Shown: in pieces, positions 37,408 to 48,452 of the stretch
How positions within the stretch are numbered: position 1 is the first letter of the stretch
How the letters are laid out: each line of letters begins with the position of its first letter
Source of the DNA: Neorhizobium sp. NCHU2750
GTDB lineage: Bacteria > Pseudomonadota > Alphaproteobacteria > Rhizobiales > Rhizobiaceae
Direction: 5' to 3'
DNA length: 64,000 bases
Assembly: GCF_003597675.1 (NCBI RefSeq)
Contig: NZ_CP030831.1
Span: 1 to 64,000, forward strand
The notes under the pieces: model-generated
Database searches by the model: none
The model's input: the letters and a program-made list of their open reading frames with translations, nothing else
What the model was told of the DNA's origin: nothing
Translations under genes and position numbers: made by a program

Positions 37408-39363
37408 ATGGATGCCGTTCGTACTGCCGTCATGAACAATCGATTCAACGCGATTGTCGAAGAAGCCTCTGCCGCGATCTACCGCACCGCCCACACGACT
37501 TTCGTTAAGATCGTGCAGGATTATCAGTGTGCGATTGCGACTGCCGAAGGCGAAATGTTCGCTTATCCGATGTTGTCTGGCGTCAATGTCTTCGTCGGCT
37601 CCCCGTTGAAGCCGACGCTGGATGCCATCGGCCGGGAGAACCTGAAGCAAGGCGATATCATCATCACCAACGATCCCTTTGCCACGGACGGTCTGGTGAC
37701 GCACCTGATGGACGTTACGCTGCTTTATCCGATCTTCTACGACGAGAAGCTGATCGCGATCGGCTGGGCATTTGTCCATGCGTCCGATATCGGCGGCGCC
37801 GTTCCAGGAAGTATCTCGCCAGCCTTCACGGAAGTATTCCAGGAGGGCCTCCGTGTCAGGCCAATGAAGCTCTACGAAGGAGGGGTGTTGAACGAAGCGA
37901 TCAAGTCGATCTTCCAGGACAACAGCCGAATTCCGACCGAGTTGTGGGGCGACATTCAGGCCATGATCTCGGGCCTGAAGAGCATGGACCGGCGCGTCAG
38001 CGAGCTTTGCGAGCGATATGATCGTGAGAGTGTCGAGGAGGGGATGCAGGACGTCATCAACTACGCGGAGACCAAGGCCCGCGCGGTGATCAGGACGATT
38101 CGGGACGGTGTATATACCTTCTCGGACTATCTTGAAGGGATCCATGATGGTCAGCTGGCCTATTTCAGCGTGACCATGACGGTGAAGGACAGCGAGATCG
38201 AGGTTGATTTTACCGGCACGGATCCGCAATTGGCGGCCGCCTACAACCTGGTAACGGGGGCAACCACCCACCCCTACATTATCCAGTGCCTTTACGCCTA
38301 CATCCTGACCGTTGATCCGCTGACGCCGCGCAACTCCGGTATCTTGCGGGCGATCCACGGCCATGCTCCGCGCGGCACGGTTCTCAACGCGGTCTATCCC
38401 GCATCCGGCGGGTCTCGTGCTGCATCAGCGACACGCGCCTACGACGTTATCCTGGGGTGCCTCAATCAGGCACTACCGGAGGGCCTTGCCGCAGCCGGTG
38501 GCGGTATGAGCGGGGTTATCGTCGTTTCGGCTCCCGATCCTCGTACAGGCCGTGACCGTGTCAACGTGGTGGGTACGATCGACGGCGGCGGCGGTGCCCG
38601 CCGTGGCGTTGACGGCCTGGACGGATCGGAAGTACGCTACTCACAGCGCAGCGTGCCAGTCGAAGTCATCGAGATCGAAACGGTGCTGGTCATGCGGGCG
38701 CTCCGCCTCGTGCCGGACAGTCGCCGCGCGGGAAGATTCGCCAGCGGCGCCGCGCTCGAAATCGAAATGGAAAACACGTCAAATCGCGCGGTCATAACGG
38801 TCAGAAACCTGAACCGGTTTGTGTTCGCGCCGTGGGGCTTCAAGGGGGGAGAGATCGGTCTTCTGGGTAAGGCAATCGTCAATCCTGGCCGACCCGATGA
38901 GCGATCGGTCGGCAAGATCTCGGTGCTGGAGCTCGGACAGGGCGATATTCTCAGGATCACCAGTTCCACAGGCGGGGCGTTCGGCGAACCTCTTGAGCGG
39001 GATGTGGCGGCGATCGCGCGCGAGATCGAAAACGGCATGATTTCCCCGGAGCGGGCCGCCGACGTCTATGCTGTCGTCTTCGACCGGGACGGTAAGATCG
39101 ACGAGGCGGCGACCGCGGAACAACGCCGCGAACGCGGGAACCGAAAGTCAGACGACTTCAATTTCTGCATCGAACGCCAGCGTCAGGACCAGGTGTGGTC
39201 GCAGCAGACACGCAGGGAACTGGCATCGCGGGCATTGACCTATGAACAGCGCATCCGCAGCCAGCTCGTCGATCGCGTTCATCACCGCCTGTTGGCGAAA
39301 GGTGAACGGGTTGATGCCGGGAAACTGGATCAAGTCATCGCCGAAGAAGCCGGCCGGTTGTAG
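37408..39363 (+). CDS. hyuB: hydantoinase/oxoprolinase subunit B
   Basis: 651 residues. HyuB-family blocks: RTAHTTFVKIVQDYQCAIA near residue 20, IITNDPFATDGLVTHLMD near 87, FVHASDIGGAVPGSIS near 121, FTGTDPQLAAAYN near 268 and GGGGARRGVDGLDG near 393. It is the partner of HyuA in ATP-dependent ring opening. The last about 90 residues, after DVYAVVFD, are charged and resemble no domain I know. Convergent with the LysR gene on its right. Confidence 0.93.
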   Translation: MDAVRTAVMNNRFNAIVEEASAAIYRTAHTTFVKIVQDYQCAIATAEGEMFAYPMLSGVNVFVGSPLKPTLDAIGRENLKQGDIIITNDPFATDGLVTHLMDVTLLYPIFYDEKLIAIGWAFVHASDIGGAVPGSISPAFTEVFQEGLRVRPMKLYEGGVLNEAIKSIFQDNSRIPTELWGDIQAMISGLKSMDRRVSELCERYDRESVEEGMQDVINYAETKARAVIRTIRDGVYTFSDYLEGIHDGQLAYFSVTMTVKDSEIEVDFTGTDPQLAAAYNLVTGATTHPYIIQCLYAYILTVDPLTPRNSGILRAIHGHAPRGTVLNAVYPASGGSRAASATRAYDVILGCLNQALPEGLAAAGGGMSGVIVVSAPDPRTGRDRVNVVGTIDGGGGARRGVDGLDGSEVRYSQRSVPVEVIEIETVLVMRALRLVPDSRRAGRFASGAALEIEMENTSNRAVITVRNLNRFVFAPWGFKGGEIGLLGKAIVNPGRPDERSVGKISVLELGQGDILRITSSTGGAFGEPLERDVAAIAREIENGMISPERAADVYAVVFDRDGKIDEAATAEQRRERGNRKSDDFNFCIERQRQDQVWSQQTRRELASRALTYEQRIRSQLVDRVHHRLLAKGERVDAGKLDQVIAEEAGRL

Positions 39364-39481
39364 CGGCAATGGTCCTGTGATGGTAATCAGTTAGTATGAA
39401 CGGTCGTCTGAAAGTGCGGCTATTGGAAGGGATGCCTCCTCCAGGGGCTCCCTTTGTTCATTCAGAATTTCACAAGCGCCG

Positions 39482-40402
39482 CTATTTTCGTGCTGAAATC
39501 AGGTTTTGCGCAGCCAACGTCGCAAACTCGACGAAAGGCAGTATCCCTGGAACCGGGCAATCTGGATTCCAGCCCACGGCCATCGAAATCTCGACGGACA
39601 TATCGTCCACAACTCGGGTAACAACGCCGTCGGGGGCCATCGCAGACACCCACTCCGGCAGGAACGTGATCCCGACGCCGGCAGTCACCAGGGCCAGAGC
39701 TGTATTGGTGTCGGAGACCGCTATGTCGTTCTCGATCAGCAGGCCGGCGCCGACAAGTTGTTCGTATACAGTCTCAAAACACGATAGCTCGAAGCGCTTG
39801 AGCGCGAAAACACCGTGTCCGGCGAAATCTGATAATTTCAACGCGGTTTTTCTCGCAAGTACCGATTGGCGGGGCATGACGGCAACAAATCGTTCCGACA
39901 ACAGGTGCTGAAACCGTACCAGATTGCTGTTGGATGGCGGTCGCATCAACCCGACATGGAAGTCACCGCGCTCGATCCCTCGCAGAAGCTCTATGGAATC
40001 GACCTCTTTGATGACAAGCCTAGTCCTGGGAAACCTTTGCCGGAAACGGCTCAAGATCAAGGGGAGCAATTGACTGGTGGCCGGGCTGATCGCTCCGATG
40101 ATCAGCTCTTCTCCGCCGGGACTGAGACCGCCGGCTTCCAGCTTGGCATTGAGGATCGCCTCGTCGATTTTCAAAAGGATCTCGCGCGCGTGATCAAGGA
40201 ATGATGCTCCCGCACGCGTCAGCTCCACGCGCCGCGTAGAGCGGATGAACAGTTGCACCCCCATAAGCTCTTCAAGCCGCTTGATCTGCTGGCTGAGCGT
40301 TGGCTGCGACATGTTCAGTCGGATCGCGGCTCTGCGGAAATGTAGTTCTTCAGCGGCAACGACAAAACAGCGGATGCTTCCAATTTCTATTTGATACGAC
40401 AT
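39482..40402 (-). CDS. LysR-family transcriptional regulator
   Basis: 306 residues. The N-terminal winged helix-turn-helix (FVVAAEELHFRRAAIRLNMSQPTLSQQIKRLEELMG) is followed by a periplasmic-binding-type effector domain. The HFRRAA motif places it in the CbbR/BenM/CatR branch, unlike NocR. It lies 114 bp downstream of nocM in the same direction, so it may be cotranscribed with the nocPTQM genes, and it converges with hyuB. Its target is unknown; hyuAB is the nearest candidate. Confidence 0.9.
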   Translation of the reverse strand: MSYQIEIGSIRCFVVAAEELHFRRAAIRLNMSQPTLSQQIKRLEELMGVQLFIRSTRRVELTRAGASFLDHAREILLKIDEAILNAKLEAGGLSPGGEELIIGAISPATSQLLPLILSRFRQRFPRTRLVIKEVDSIELLRGIERGDFHVGLMRPPSNSNLVRFQHLLSERFVAVMPRQSVLARKTALKLSDFAGHGVFALKRFELSCFETVYEQLVGAGLLIENDIAVSDTNTALALVTAGVGITFLPEWVSAMAPDGVVTRVVDDMSVEISMAVGWNPDCPVPGILPFVEFATLAAQNLISARK

Positions 40403-40516
40403 CTCCGCTCACCAATACAAAGCGACGTAACATTCAAACCCTAAGATTTGAATGTTACGTCGACATTCGCCCGAGCGCACTCTTTCGATCGGTAATCCAA
40501 CGGGGATTTCCAAGTT

Positions 40517-41242
40517 CTAATGCGTCTCCACGGCCTTCGGAGCCGTTCCGCCCACCCGGGCGCGCATGTGCGGATTGAGCCACCACTCCGCCAGAATGAC
40601 CAGGCGGCTGACAATGAACGTGATGAACAGGTAGATCGCACCGGCGACGATGAACACTTCGACCGGGCTGTAGGTGGCCGAGATGATCTGCTTCGCCAGA
40701 CCGGTCACTTCGACGATAGTGATTGTCGAAGCAAGCGACGTCGATTTGATGATGAGCATGACTTCGTTGCCATAGGCCGGCAACGCTTGCCGGATGGCGA
40801 TCGGGAACACGATTCTCCTAAACTGGAGAACTGTGGACATGCCGACAGCGCGCGCCGCTTCGATCTGCCCGAGAGGAACCGCCTGTATGCCGCCCCGGAT
40901 GATTTCGCTGGTATAGGCCGCGGTATTGAGGGCCAGAGCGAGGATCGCACAAAACCACGGTTCGCGGAACGACGACCACAGACCAATTTCCGTGAGAAAC
41001 CCTCTGAACTGAGCCGACCCGTAGTAAATCAGGAACATCTGCACCAGAAGTGGGGTCGATCGGATCAGGTAGACGTAGCCGTATGCTACCGAAGAAACGA
41101 TGCGGTTTTTCGAAAGCCGCATAAGCGCGACAGGTACCGAAACAACAAATCCGATGAGGAGCGATATGAACGCGAGCGCCAGCGTCGTGGGGACGGCAGC
41201 AATGAGTTTGGGGAACGACTCGATGATGAGTTGAATATCCAT
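40517..41242 (-). CDS. nocM: nopaline ABC transporter permease NocM
   Basis: 241 residues, a HisM/GlnP-type permease. It begins MDIQLIIESFPKLIAAVPTTLALAFISLLIGFVVSVPVALM; the EAA loop EIIRGGIQAVPLGQIEAARAVGMS (about 127-150) contacts NocP. About five membrane segments. It forms the inner-membrane channel with NocQ. The start codon lies 1 bp from the nocQ stop codon, so the two are coupled. Confidence 0.95.
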   Translation of the reverse strand: MDIQLIIESFPKLIAAVPTTLALAFISLLIGFVVSVPVALMRLSKNRIVSSVAYGYVYLIRSTPLLVQMFLIYYGSAQFRGFLTEIGLWSSFREPWFCAILALALNTAAYTSEIIRGGIQAVPLGQIEAARAVGMSTVLQFRRIVFPIAIRQALPAYGNEVMLIIKSTSLASTITIVEVTGLAKQIISATYSPVEVFIVAGAIYLFITFIVSRLVILAEWWLNPHMRARVGGTAPKAVETH

Positions 41243-41243
41243 A

Positions 41244-41954
41244 TTATTGGCTCCTCACACCGCGGTTCGCCCACTTTTCAGCTTTAAGAAAGCCCCGATT
41301 TGACACGGAGGAAAGAACAAGGAAGATCACGAAGGCGGTGATATAGAAGGTAAAGGGCTGCTTCGTCGAACCTGCCCCCATCGCCGCTGTCCGCATGATT
41401 TCGACCAGGCCGACAACGGAAATTAGCGACGTGTCCTTGAGCGTGAACTGCCAGACATTTCCAAGGCCTGGGAGGGCGAACCTAGCCGCTTGTGGGATCA
41501 GCACCCGCCGCAGCCGCAGCCACGGACCCATCCCAATGGACTTCGCCGCTTCGATCTGGCCGGGGGGAACAGCGAGAACGGCAGCGCGAATGACCTCGGT
41601 GGCATATGCTCCGGCACTCACACTGATGCAGAGTACGCCGATCACGAAGATTTGAGGCTCGATGTACCCCTCGTATCCGAACAGTCCATTGGCGATGGTG
41701 CGCAGGAGTGTGCCGCCACCGAAGAATACCAAAAAGATGATGAGCAGTTCAGGGACGCCGCGAACGACCGTCGTATAGACGTCACCGAGCAGGCGTAGTG
41801 ACCAGAAACGGGATAGTTTTGCCGCAGCGAAAATCGAACCAAAGATGATTCCGAAAAGGTACGAACAGGCTGCGACGACAACAGTCATCATCGCCCCGCG
41901 CACCAATTCATCGCCCCAGCCGGCATCTCCCCATTGCAATAGTGTCAAGTCCAT
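41244..41954 (-). CDS. nocQ: nopaline ABC transporter permease NocQ
   Basis: 236 residues from the ATG at 41952-41954 (MDLTLLQWGDAGWGDELVRG); the frame is open to 41999, but the shorter start matches the family. HisQ-type permease with the EAA loop EVIRAAVLAVPPGQIEAAKSIGMG. Partner of NocM. A stable hairpin lies in the 72-bp gap between nocT and nocQ. Confidence 0.95.
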   Translation of the reverse strand: MDLTLLQWGDAGWGDELVRGAMMTVVVAACSYLFGIIFGSIFAAAKLSRFWSLRLLGDVYTTVVRGVPELLIIFLVFFGGGTLLRTIANGLFGYEGYIEPQIFVIGVLCISVSAGAYATEVIRAAVLAVPPGQIEAAKSIGMGPWLRLRRVLIPQAARFALPGLGNVWQFTLKDTSLISVVGLVEIMRTAAMGAGSTKQPFTFYITAFVIFLVLSSVSNRGFLKAEKWANRGVRSQ

Positions 41955-41984
41955 CGACCACGCCTCAAGCTTGCTAAACAGATA

Positions 41985-42013
41985 GAGCGCCGGCCACACG
42001 AGTGCCGACGCTC
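41985..42013 (-). other. intercistronic hairpin between nocT and nocQ
   Basis: GAGCG-C-CGGC loop GCCG-A-CGCTC, a 9-bp stem with one mismatch and a 9-nt loop. Its position just after the binding-protein gene is the usual place for a 3'-stabilising or attenuating stem that keeps binding protein in excess over permeases. Confidence 0.6.
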
Positions 42014-42026
42014 CTATTGAAAGTAA

Positions 42027-43717
<1,691 letters not shown>

Positions 43718-43833
43718 TCGCGTTCCCTTGTTCTATCATTCCCTATCCCTTGCGATGCAGCGAAAAACCGTGCCGTTAGCACGGCCGAGAATGGCGCAGC
43801 CGGCACCTGTCCGGCTTTCATTCTCAAAGGTGA

Positions 43834-43843
43834 AACACGTGTT
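43834..43843. promoter_or_regulatory. palindrome in the nocP-nocR intergenic region
   Basis: AACACGTGTT, a perfect 10-bp palindrome inside the wider near-palindrome TGAAACACGTGTTCACG, about 117 bp upstream of nocP. Possibly an operator; no regulator assigned. Confidence 0.35.
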
Positions 43844-43905
43844 CACGTGGCCACCGCGGTACATTCTTCGAGAGTAGGACCCAGTTTTCTATTGTTACTA
43901 AAAGC

Positions 43906-43942
43906 TTGCCTTCCATATCGCAAGGGCAGTAATAGGCATGCG
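43906..43942 (+). promoter_or_regulatory. NocR-type site upstream of nocR
   Basis: Matches 35031-35067 at 30 of 37 positions (TTGCC-x-TCCAT ... CAAGGG-x-AGTAATAGGCAT-x-CG). It ends about 28 bp before the nocR start, a position fitting autoregulation and divergent control of nocP by NocR. Confidence 0.68.
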
Positions 43943-43970
43943 CCCATGTGTATTTGTTATGGAGAAAGCA

Positions 43971-44873
43971 ATGATTCAATCGCGTCAGTTAGAAGCGTTC
44001 CGGGCAGTCATGCTGACAGGAGGTATGACGTCAGCAGCGAATCTGGTGAGGATCACGCAGCCCGCGATCAGCCGGCTGATCAGGGATCTCGAAGAGGAAA
44101 TTGGGATCAGCCTCTTCGAAAGAACGGGCAACCGGTTACGTCCTACGCGGGAGGCCGGTATTCTGTTCAAGGAAGTGTCGCGACATTTCAACGGGATTCA
44201 GCACATCGACAAAGTCGCGGCTGAACTGAAGAAGTCTCACATGGGGTCTCTAAGGGTCGCCTGTTATACGGCGCCGGCTCTGAGTTTTATGTCCGGCGTC
44301 ATCCAGACGTTCATCGCCGATCGGCCCGACGTGTCGGTCTACCTCGACACGGTTCCCTCCCAGACGGTCCTCGAATTGGTCTCGCTCCAGCACTACGATC
44401 TCGGAATATCGATATTGGCTGGCGACTATCCTGGTCTCACCATTGAACCTGTCCCTTCGTTTCGTGCCGTCTGCCTGCTGCCGCCGGGGCATCGTCTCGA
44501 AGACAAGGAAACTGTTCATGCGACGGACCTTGAAGGAGAGTCATTGATTTGCCTCTCTCCGGTGAGCCTTCTACGGATGCAGACAGACGCCGCACTGGAC
44601 AGCTGCGGCGTCCACTGTAACCGCAGGATAGAAAGTAGTCTGGCACTGAATCTCTGCGATCTGGTAAGCAGGGGAATGGGGGTTGGCATTGTCGACCCCT
44701 TCACTGCCGACTACTACAGTGCAAATCAGGTTATTCAGCGCTCCTTTGATCCGGTTGTCCCCTACCATTTTGCTATAGTTCTTCCGACTGACAGCCCGCC
44801 GCCGCGCTTGGTTAGCGAATTCCGGGCAGCGTTGCTCGATGCTTTGAAAGCCTTACCCTATGAAACCATTTGA
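43971..44873 (+). CDS. nocR: nopaline-responsive LysR regulator NocR
   Basis: 300 residues from the ATG at 43971, preceded by GGAGAAAGCA; ATGs at 43938 and 43959 are less likely. The helix-turn-helix is FRAVMLTGGMTSAANLVRITQPAISRLIRDLEEEIG; the effector domain follows. NocR is related to OccR and controls nopaline uptake and catabolism in response to nopaline. Divergent from nocP; convergent with trbI. Confidence 0.96.
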   Translation: MIQSRQLEAFRAVMLTGGMTSAANLVRITQPAISRLIRDLEEEIGISLFERTGNRLRPTREAGILFKEVSRHFNGIQHIDKVAAELKKSHMGSLRVACYTAPALSFMSGVIQTFIADRPDVSVYLDTVPSQTVLELVSLQHYDLGISILAGDYPGLTIEPVPSFRAVCLLPPGHRLEDKETVHATDLEGESLICLSPVSLLRMQTDAALDSCGVHCNRRIESSLALNLCDLVSRGMGVGIVDPFTADYYSANQVIQRSFDPVVPYHFAIVLPTDSPPPRLVSEFRAALLDALKALPYETI

Positions 44874-45104
44874 TCGTCAGGTTCGCCGCAAGTTGTCAAA
44901 GAAATCGGGTTCAGCCCGGTGTCGTGGCCGGAAAGGCTGGCGATGATCGCGATGGCCGTGGATGGTATCGCTTTCCCGAAAGCAACGAAATTGTTTGGAC
45001 TTGGCACATCTCTGGCTCCCGGGGTGTGATGCGATCGGTTGGGCACTTTTGTCACGGTGTTATTTCCCCGAACGCGGCAGGGTCGTTGAGACTGGGCACG
45101 CGTC

Positions 45105-46415
45105 TCATCGATATGTTCCGGGGAAAACAATGTCCTGATCGACAAGGACATTGAATTTGTAACCAGGCCGGATCTCGATCGTCGGCTGTACGTCCATGTT
45201 TCTCTCGATGGTCCGGTCAGCGACACGACCGAAGGTTTCGGCAAAGTTCCGACGCGCCGCATCGGAGGCCGTATCCTGCGTCGCCAGTGTCGAACTCTGC
45301 GGAACCGCCATGTCAATCCCCGTGCCGATCACGGCAATGAGGATGGCCGAACCAAACGTCTGGAGCCACTTCCGATCCACCTTATCGCGGAAACCGCTGT
45401 AGCCCTGCGCGTCCGTCCCGGACATGCCGCCGATCTGCAGCGTCGAGCCATTCGGGAAGATGATGTCGGTCCAGACGACCAGCACCCGGCTCTGGCCGAA
45501 CGACACTTTGCTGTCGTAACGGCCGAACAGTTTCGTACCCTGCGGGATCAGGAGGCGGTGTCCCGTCGCTGAATCGTAGACGTTCTGGCTCACCTGGGCG
45601 GTGATGCGCCCGGGAAGGTCGGAATTGATCCCGGTGATCAATGTCGCGGGAATGACTGAGCCGCGCTTGAGTTCGTAGAGCGACTGTTGGGGGACGACAC
45701 GGTTCGGCAGGTAGCCAAGTTCCTTGAGGTCGGCATTGAAGAAATCCTCCTTCGACTTCTGGCCGTTCGGATCAACATTTTGCCCGCCGAGACCGGCACG
45801 AAGAGCGGCCGCGTAGAGGTCGGGCGCTCCGGGTGTCACCGCAGTGGAAACCCCGTTCGTTGTCGCTGCTGCCGTGTCGTTTGTGTCCGCTCCTCGCCCA
45901 GCGAACTTGCCGCGGTCGACCGCGATCGGCGAATCATAGGCGGCGTCATTGGCCTGCAGCCGGGCCATTCTCTGGCGCTGCCGCTCACGAAGATATTGCT
46001 CTTCCTGCTCGCGCTGCAAGCGGGCGCGCCAGACCTGTTCCGATTCCAGTTGCGGTTCCGGCCGCGCGTCTTCCCGTTGACCGGGCTGCGGCGTGAATGG
46101 ATTGACGGAGCGCTTCTCTTCCTGCGTCTCGACCGGCGTCGGCTGCAGCGTCGTCACCTGCTGCGGTTCGCCGATGATGCCGTCCGAGACCCCACGTTTG
46201 ATCTGGTCGGCGAAGGTTGACGCCGGATTGCCGGAGCTTGTGTCCGGTCCGGTGTCGCGGAAATATAGCCCTCTCGATGTCAGACCGTAGAAGATGACAC
46301 CAAGGAAGGCGACGACCAGCACGACCACGACGATGATCGGCAGACGGTTAATCCGGCGCATGCCAGAGCCTGTCTCGTCGTTGGCAGTGCCGCCGAGCTT
46401 GAGCGATTGAACCAT
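45105..46415 (-). CDS. trbI: conjugal transfer protein TrbI (VirB10-like)
   Basis: 436 residues. A short cytoplasmic N-terminus, one membrane segment (LPIIVVVVLVVAFLGVIFYGL near 27-47), a Gln/Arg/Pro-rich linker, and the C-terminal VirB10/TrbI beta-barrel (IPATLITGINSDLPGRITAQVSQNVYDS, LLIPQGTKLFGRYDS, WLQTFGSAILIAVIGTG). It bridges inner and outer membranes in the mating channel. Last gene of the traI-trb operon. Confidence 0.95.
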   Translation of the reverse strand: MVQSLKLGGTANDETGSGMRRINRLPIIVVVVLVVAFLGVIFYGLTSRGLYFRDTGPDTSSGNPASTFADQIKRGVSDGIIGEPQQVTTLQPTPVETQEEKRSVNPFTPQPGQREDARPEPQLESEQVWRARLQREQEEQYLRERQRQRMARLQANDAAYDSPIAVDRGKFAGRGADTNDTAAATTNGVSTAVTPGAPDLYAAALRAGLGGQNVDPNGQKSKEDFFNADLKELGYLPNRVVPQQSLYELKRGSVIPATLITGINSDLPGRITAQVSQNVYDSATGHRLLIPQGTKLFGRYDSKVSFGQSRVLVVWTDIIFPNGSTLQIGGMSGTDAQGYSGFRDKVDRKWLQTFGSAILIAVIGTGIDMAVPQSSTLATQDTASDAARRNFAETFGRVADRTIERNMDVQPTIEIRPGYKFNVLVDQDIVFPGTYR

Positions 46416-46427
46416 GACCGCCCTCCC

Positions 46428-46904
46428 CTAACCGCGCTTCATGACTGAGAGTGCGCTCGCCGGCTGCGCACCCGTCGTTGTGACGGTGTAGGCGCGGCCA
46501 AGCTCGACGCTGTTCGTAGAAAGGCGGGCCAGGAGCTGCCCCTCGAACGGAATGACGACATAGGCGAGCGGCACGGTGCGCGCAGCACCATCCGTCTTCT
46601 GGTCGGTCACCACCGCATAACCCCAGCCCTTCAGGGCTGCCTCGAGCGCCTGCCCGAAAGGCGAGCTGTCCTGCTTTAGCGAGACAGTCGTGGTCCCGGG
46701 GCCGATCTGCTCGGCGAGCCTGCTCACCATATCGCCGGCGATCGCGCTCGCCGCCTGGCCTGAGATCTCGGCAGGGGCATTGCTGGAGGTCAATTCTTCC
46801 GTTCCGCGCGACTGGCATCCGGAAAGGAGAAGGGCGAGGGCGCAGGCGGCGGCAGGGCCGCGGAGGGTGTGCAAGGCGCGCGCGAGAAAGGGGAAGCTTC
46901 GCAT
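46428..46904 (-). CDS. trbH: conjugal transfer lipoprotein TrbH
   Basis: 158 residues from the ATG at 46902-46904, whose A is shared with the trbG stop (TGATG). Signal peptide ending in lipobox LLLSGC (Cys near 30) marks it as an outer-membrane lipoprotein. Function in the mating pore is poorly known; position between trbG and trbI is the standard Ti order. Confidence 0.9.
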   Translation of the reverse strand: MRSFPFLARALHTLRGPAAACALALLLSGCQSRGTEELTSSNAPAEISGQAASAIAGDMVSRLAEQIGPGTTTVSLKQDSSPFGQALEAALKGWGYAVVTDQKTDGAARTVPLAYVVIPFEGQLLARLSTNSVELGRAYTVTTTGAQPASALSVMKRG

Positions 46905-47770
46905 CACCGCCCTCCCCGCCGGATCGTCACCTTCTCCTGTCTCCAGCCGACGCCGGAGACCAGGACCGCGCGGTCGACGTGGTAGTCGACCACCATCATG
47001 TCGCCCTTCATCCGATAGTTGACGATGCGGTTCTGACCACCGGAGACGACAAACAGCACGGGCGCATCCTGGCCGGAGATCGTGCGCGGGAACTGGACGT
47101 AAGTCTTCTCCCCGTCCGAATAGACGCGCGTCGGCCGCCACCCTGCATTGCCCGATACAGAATAGGCAAAATTCAGTTGCTCGGCGGGAACGCCGGCGCC
47201 GGGAATGGTGCTGGCTTCCATCCGCGCGTTGATGTCAGCGAGCTTGATGGACACGTCTTCCGGATATTCGAAGCCAACACGTGCCATGTATTGTGTCTGG
47301 TGCGACTTGAGCTGGATATGGTAGGTGCGACGCGAGGTGGTCACCACCATCGAGGTGACAAGGTTGGACTCCGATGGCTTGACGATCAGGTGGATCGCCT
47401 GCCCTCCTGCCGCTCCCGATGTTGCGGGCTCAACCTTCCACCTAACGGTGTCGCCGACGAGTACGTCGCGAACGACCTCGCCGCCCTGGAGCTCGATGTC
47501 GCAGACCTGCAAAGGTGAGCAGACGACGGAGGGCTGCACTTCGCCATAGAGGAAGATCACCTTCCCGTCCGGTCCTTTCGTGACAAGCCCGCGTGAGTCG
47601 CGCCACTGGGTGGAAATCCCCATCCCCTTCGCTTCATTGGCGGTGACGCCATCAGCTGCGAGCGCGCGGGAGGAAAGAGAAGTCGGCAACGGCACGATTG
47701 CGGCAACGATCGCGGCGGCAGCCAGCCTGGCCGGAAAACGTCTCAGTCGAATGTTCATGTTCGGGGCCAT
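46904..47770 (-). CDS. trbG: conjugal transfer protein TrbG (VirB9-like)
   Basis: 288 residues from the ATG at 47768-47770; an in-frame TTG at 47779 overlapping the trbF stop and an ATG at 47758 are alternatives. A signal peptide ([22 protein letters not shown]) precedes [30 protein letters not shown], the VirB9 N-domain, and the C-terminal [28 protein letters not shown]. It forms the outer-membrane core with TrbH/TrbI. Confidence 0.93.
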   Translation of the reverse strand: MAPNMNIRLRRFPARLAAAAIVAAIVPLPTSLSSRALAADGVTANEAKGMGISTQWRDSRGLVTKGPDGKVIFLYGEVQPSVVCSPLQVCDIELQGGEVVRDVLVGDTVRWKVEPATSGAAGGQAIHLIVKPSESNLVTSMVVTTSRRTYHIQLKSHQTQYMARVGFEYPEDVSIKLADINARMEASTIPGAGVPAEQLNFAYSVSGNAGWRPTRVYSDGEKTYVQFPRTISGQDAPVLFVVSGGQNRIVNYRMKGDMMVVDYHVDRAVLVSGVGWRQEKVTIRRGGR

Positions 47771-47775
47771 GCCTT

Positions 47776-48438
47776 TCAAAGCTGCGCGGTCCAGTCGAGA
47801 TCCCTAAGATAGAGTCCGATCGGGTTAAGCCGGATGACGCCCTCGTCCTGCGGCGGTGTAAGCGTCACGGTGGCGATCCCGCGGAACCGGCGCGTGGCGG
47901 TCTCCTTGCCGCGGCGATCGCGCTCGAACTCGGTCCAGTCGATCTGGTAGGACTGGTTCGACAGCGCGACAATGTTGTTGACCTCGACGGCGACGGTGGC
48001 GTTCTTCGCCTTCTCGAAGGGTGAGGAGGAGCGGAACCAGGCATTGATTTTTTCTGTCGCAGGGTCCGAGGTCCGAAGCAGCGCATAGGTGCGGTCGATA
48101 TATTGTTTCTGCACGACAGCATCCGGCGACACCGACCGGAAGTTCGAAACAAAACTGCCAAGCGTGGCGCGCACCACACGCGGATCGGCATACTCGATCT
48201 GCTGCGGGAAACCGGCGCTTGAGGCCGTGCCGAGCTTGTCGACCTCGACGATATAGGGCACCAGCTTGACCTGAGTGCTCTGGTAGAGAGCGTAGCTGAA
48301 GCCGACCACCGCCATGGTCATCCCGGTGACGCCGACCAGACGCCAGGCCGCGGCGGCCTTCACATAGGAGCCGTAGCGCTCGTTCCATTCCGTTCTCGCT
48401 GCGATATAGGGATTGTCGGGCGGGGTGCGTCCGGCCAT
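47776..48438 (-). CDS. trbF: conjugal transfer protein TrbF (VirB8-like)
   Basis: 220 residues. One N-terminal membrane segment ([22 protein letters not shown] near 34-55) followed by a periplasmic VirB8/TrbF domain (YVKAAAAWR before it; [14 protein letters not shown] near 170). Scaffold of the inner-membrane complex. 14 bp after trbL. Confidence 0.94.
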   Translation of the reverse strand: MAGRTPPDNPYIAARTEWNERYGSYVKAAAAWRLVGVTGMTMAVVGFSYALYQSTQVKLVPYIVEVDKLGTASSAGFPQQIEYADPRVVRATLGSFVSNFRSVSPDAVVQKQYIDRTYALLRTSDPATEKINAWFRSSSPFEKAKNATVAVEVNNIVALSNQSYQIDWTEFERDRRGKETATRRFRGIATVTLTPPQDEGVIRLNPIGLYLRDLDWTAQL

Positions 48439-48452
48439 GCGCGGTCAGCCTC

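Noticed and set aside
44877..45029. Open plus-strand frame of 50 codons (EIGFSPVSWPERLAMIAMAVDG) behind nocR
   Set aside because: Looks slightly coding-like but has no start codon in context and no family I can name; possibly a gene fragment, too weak to list.
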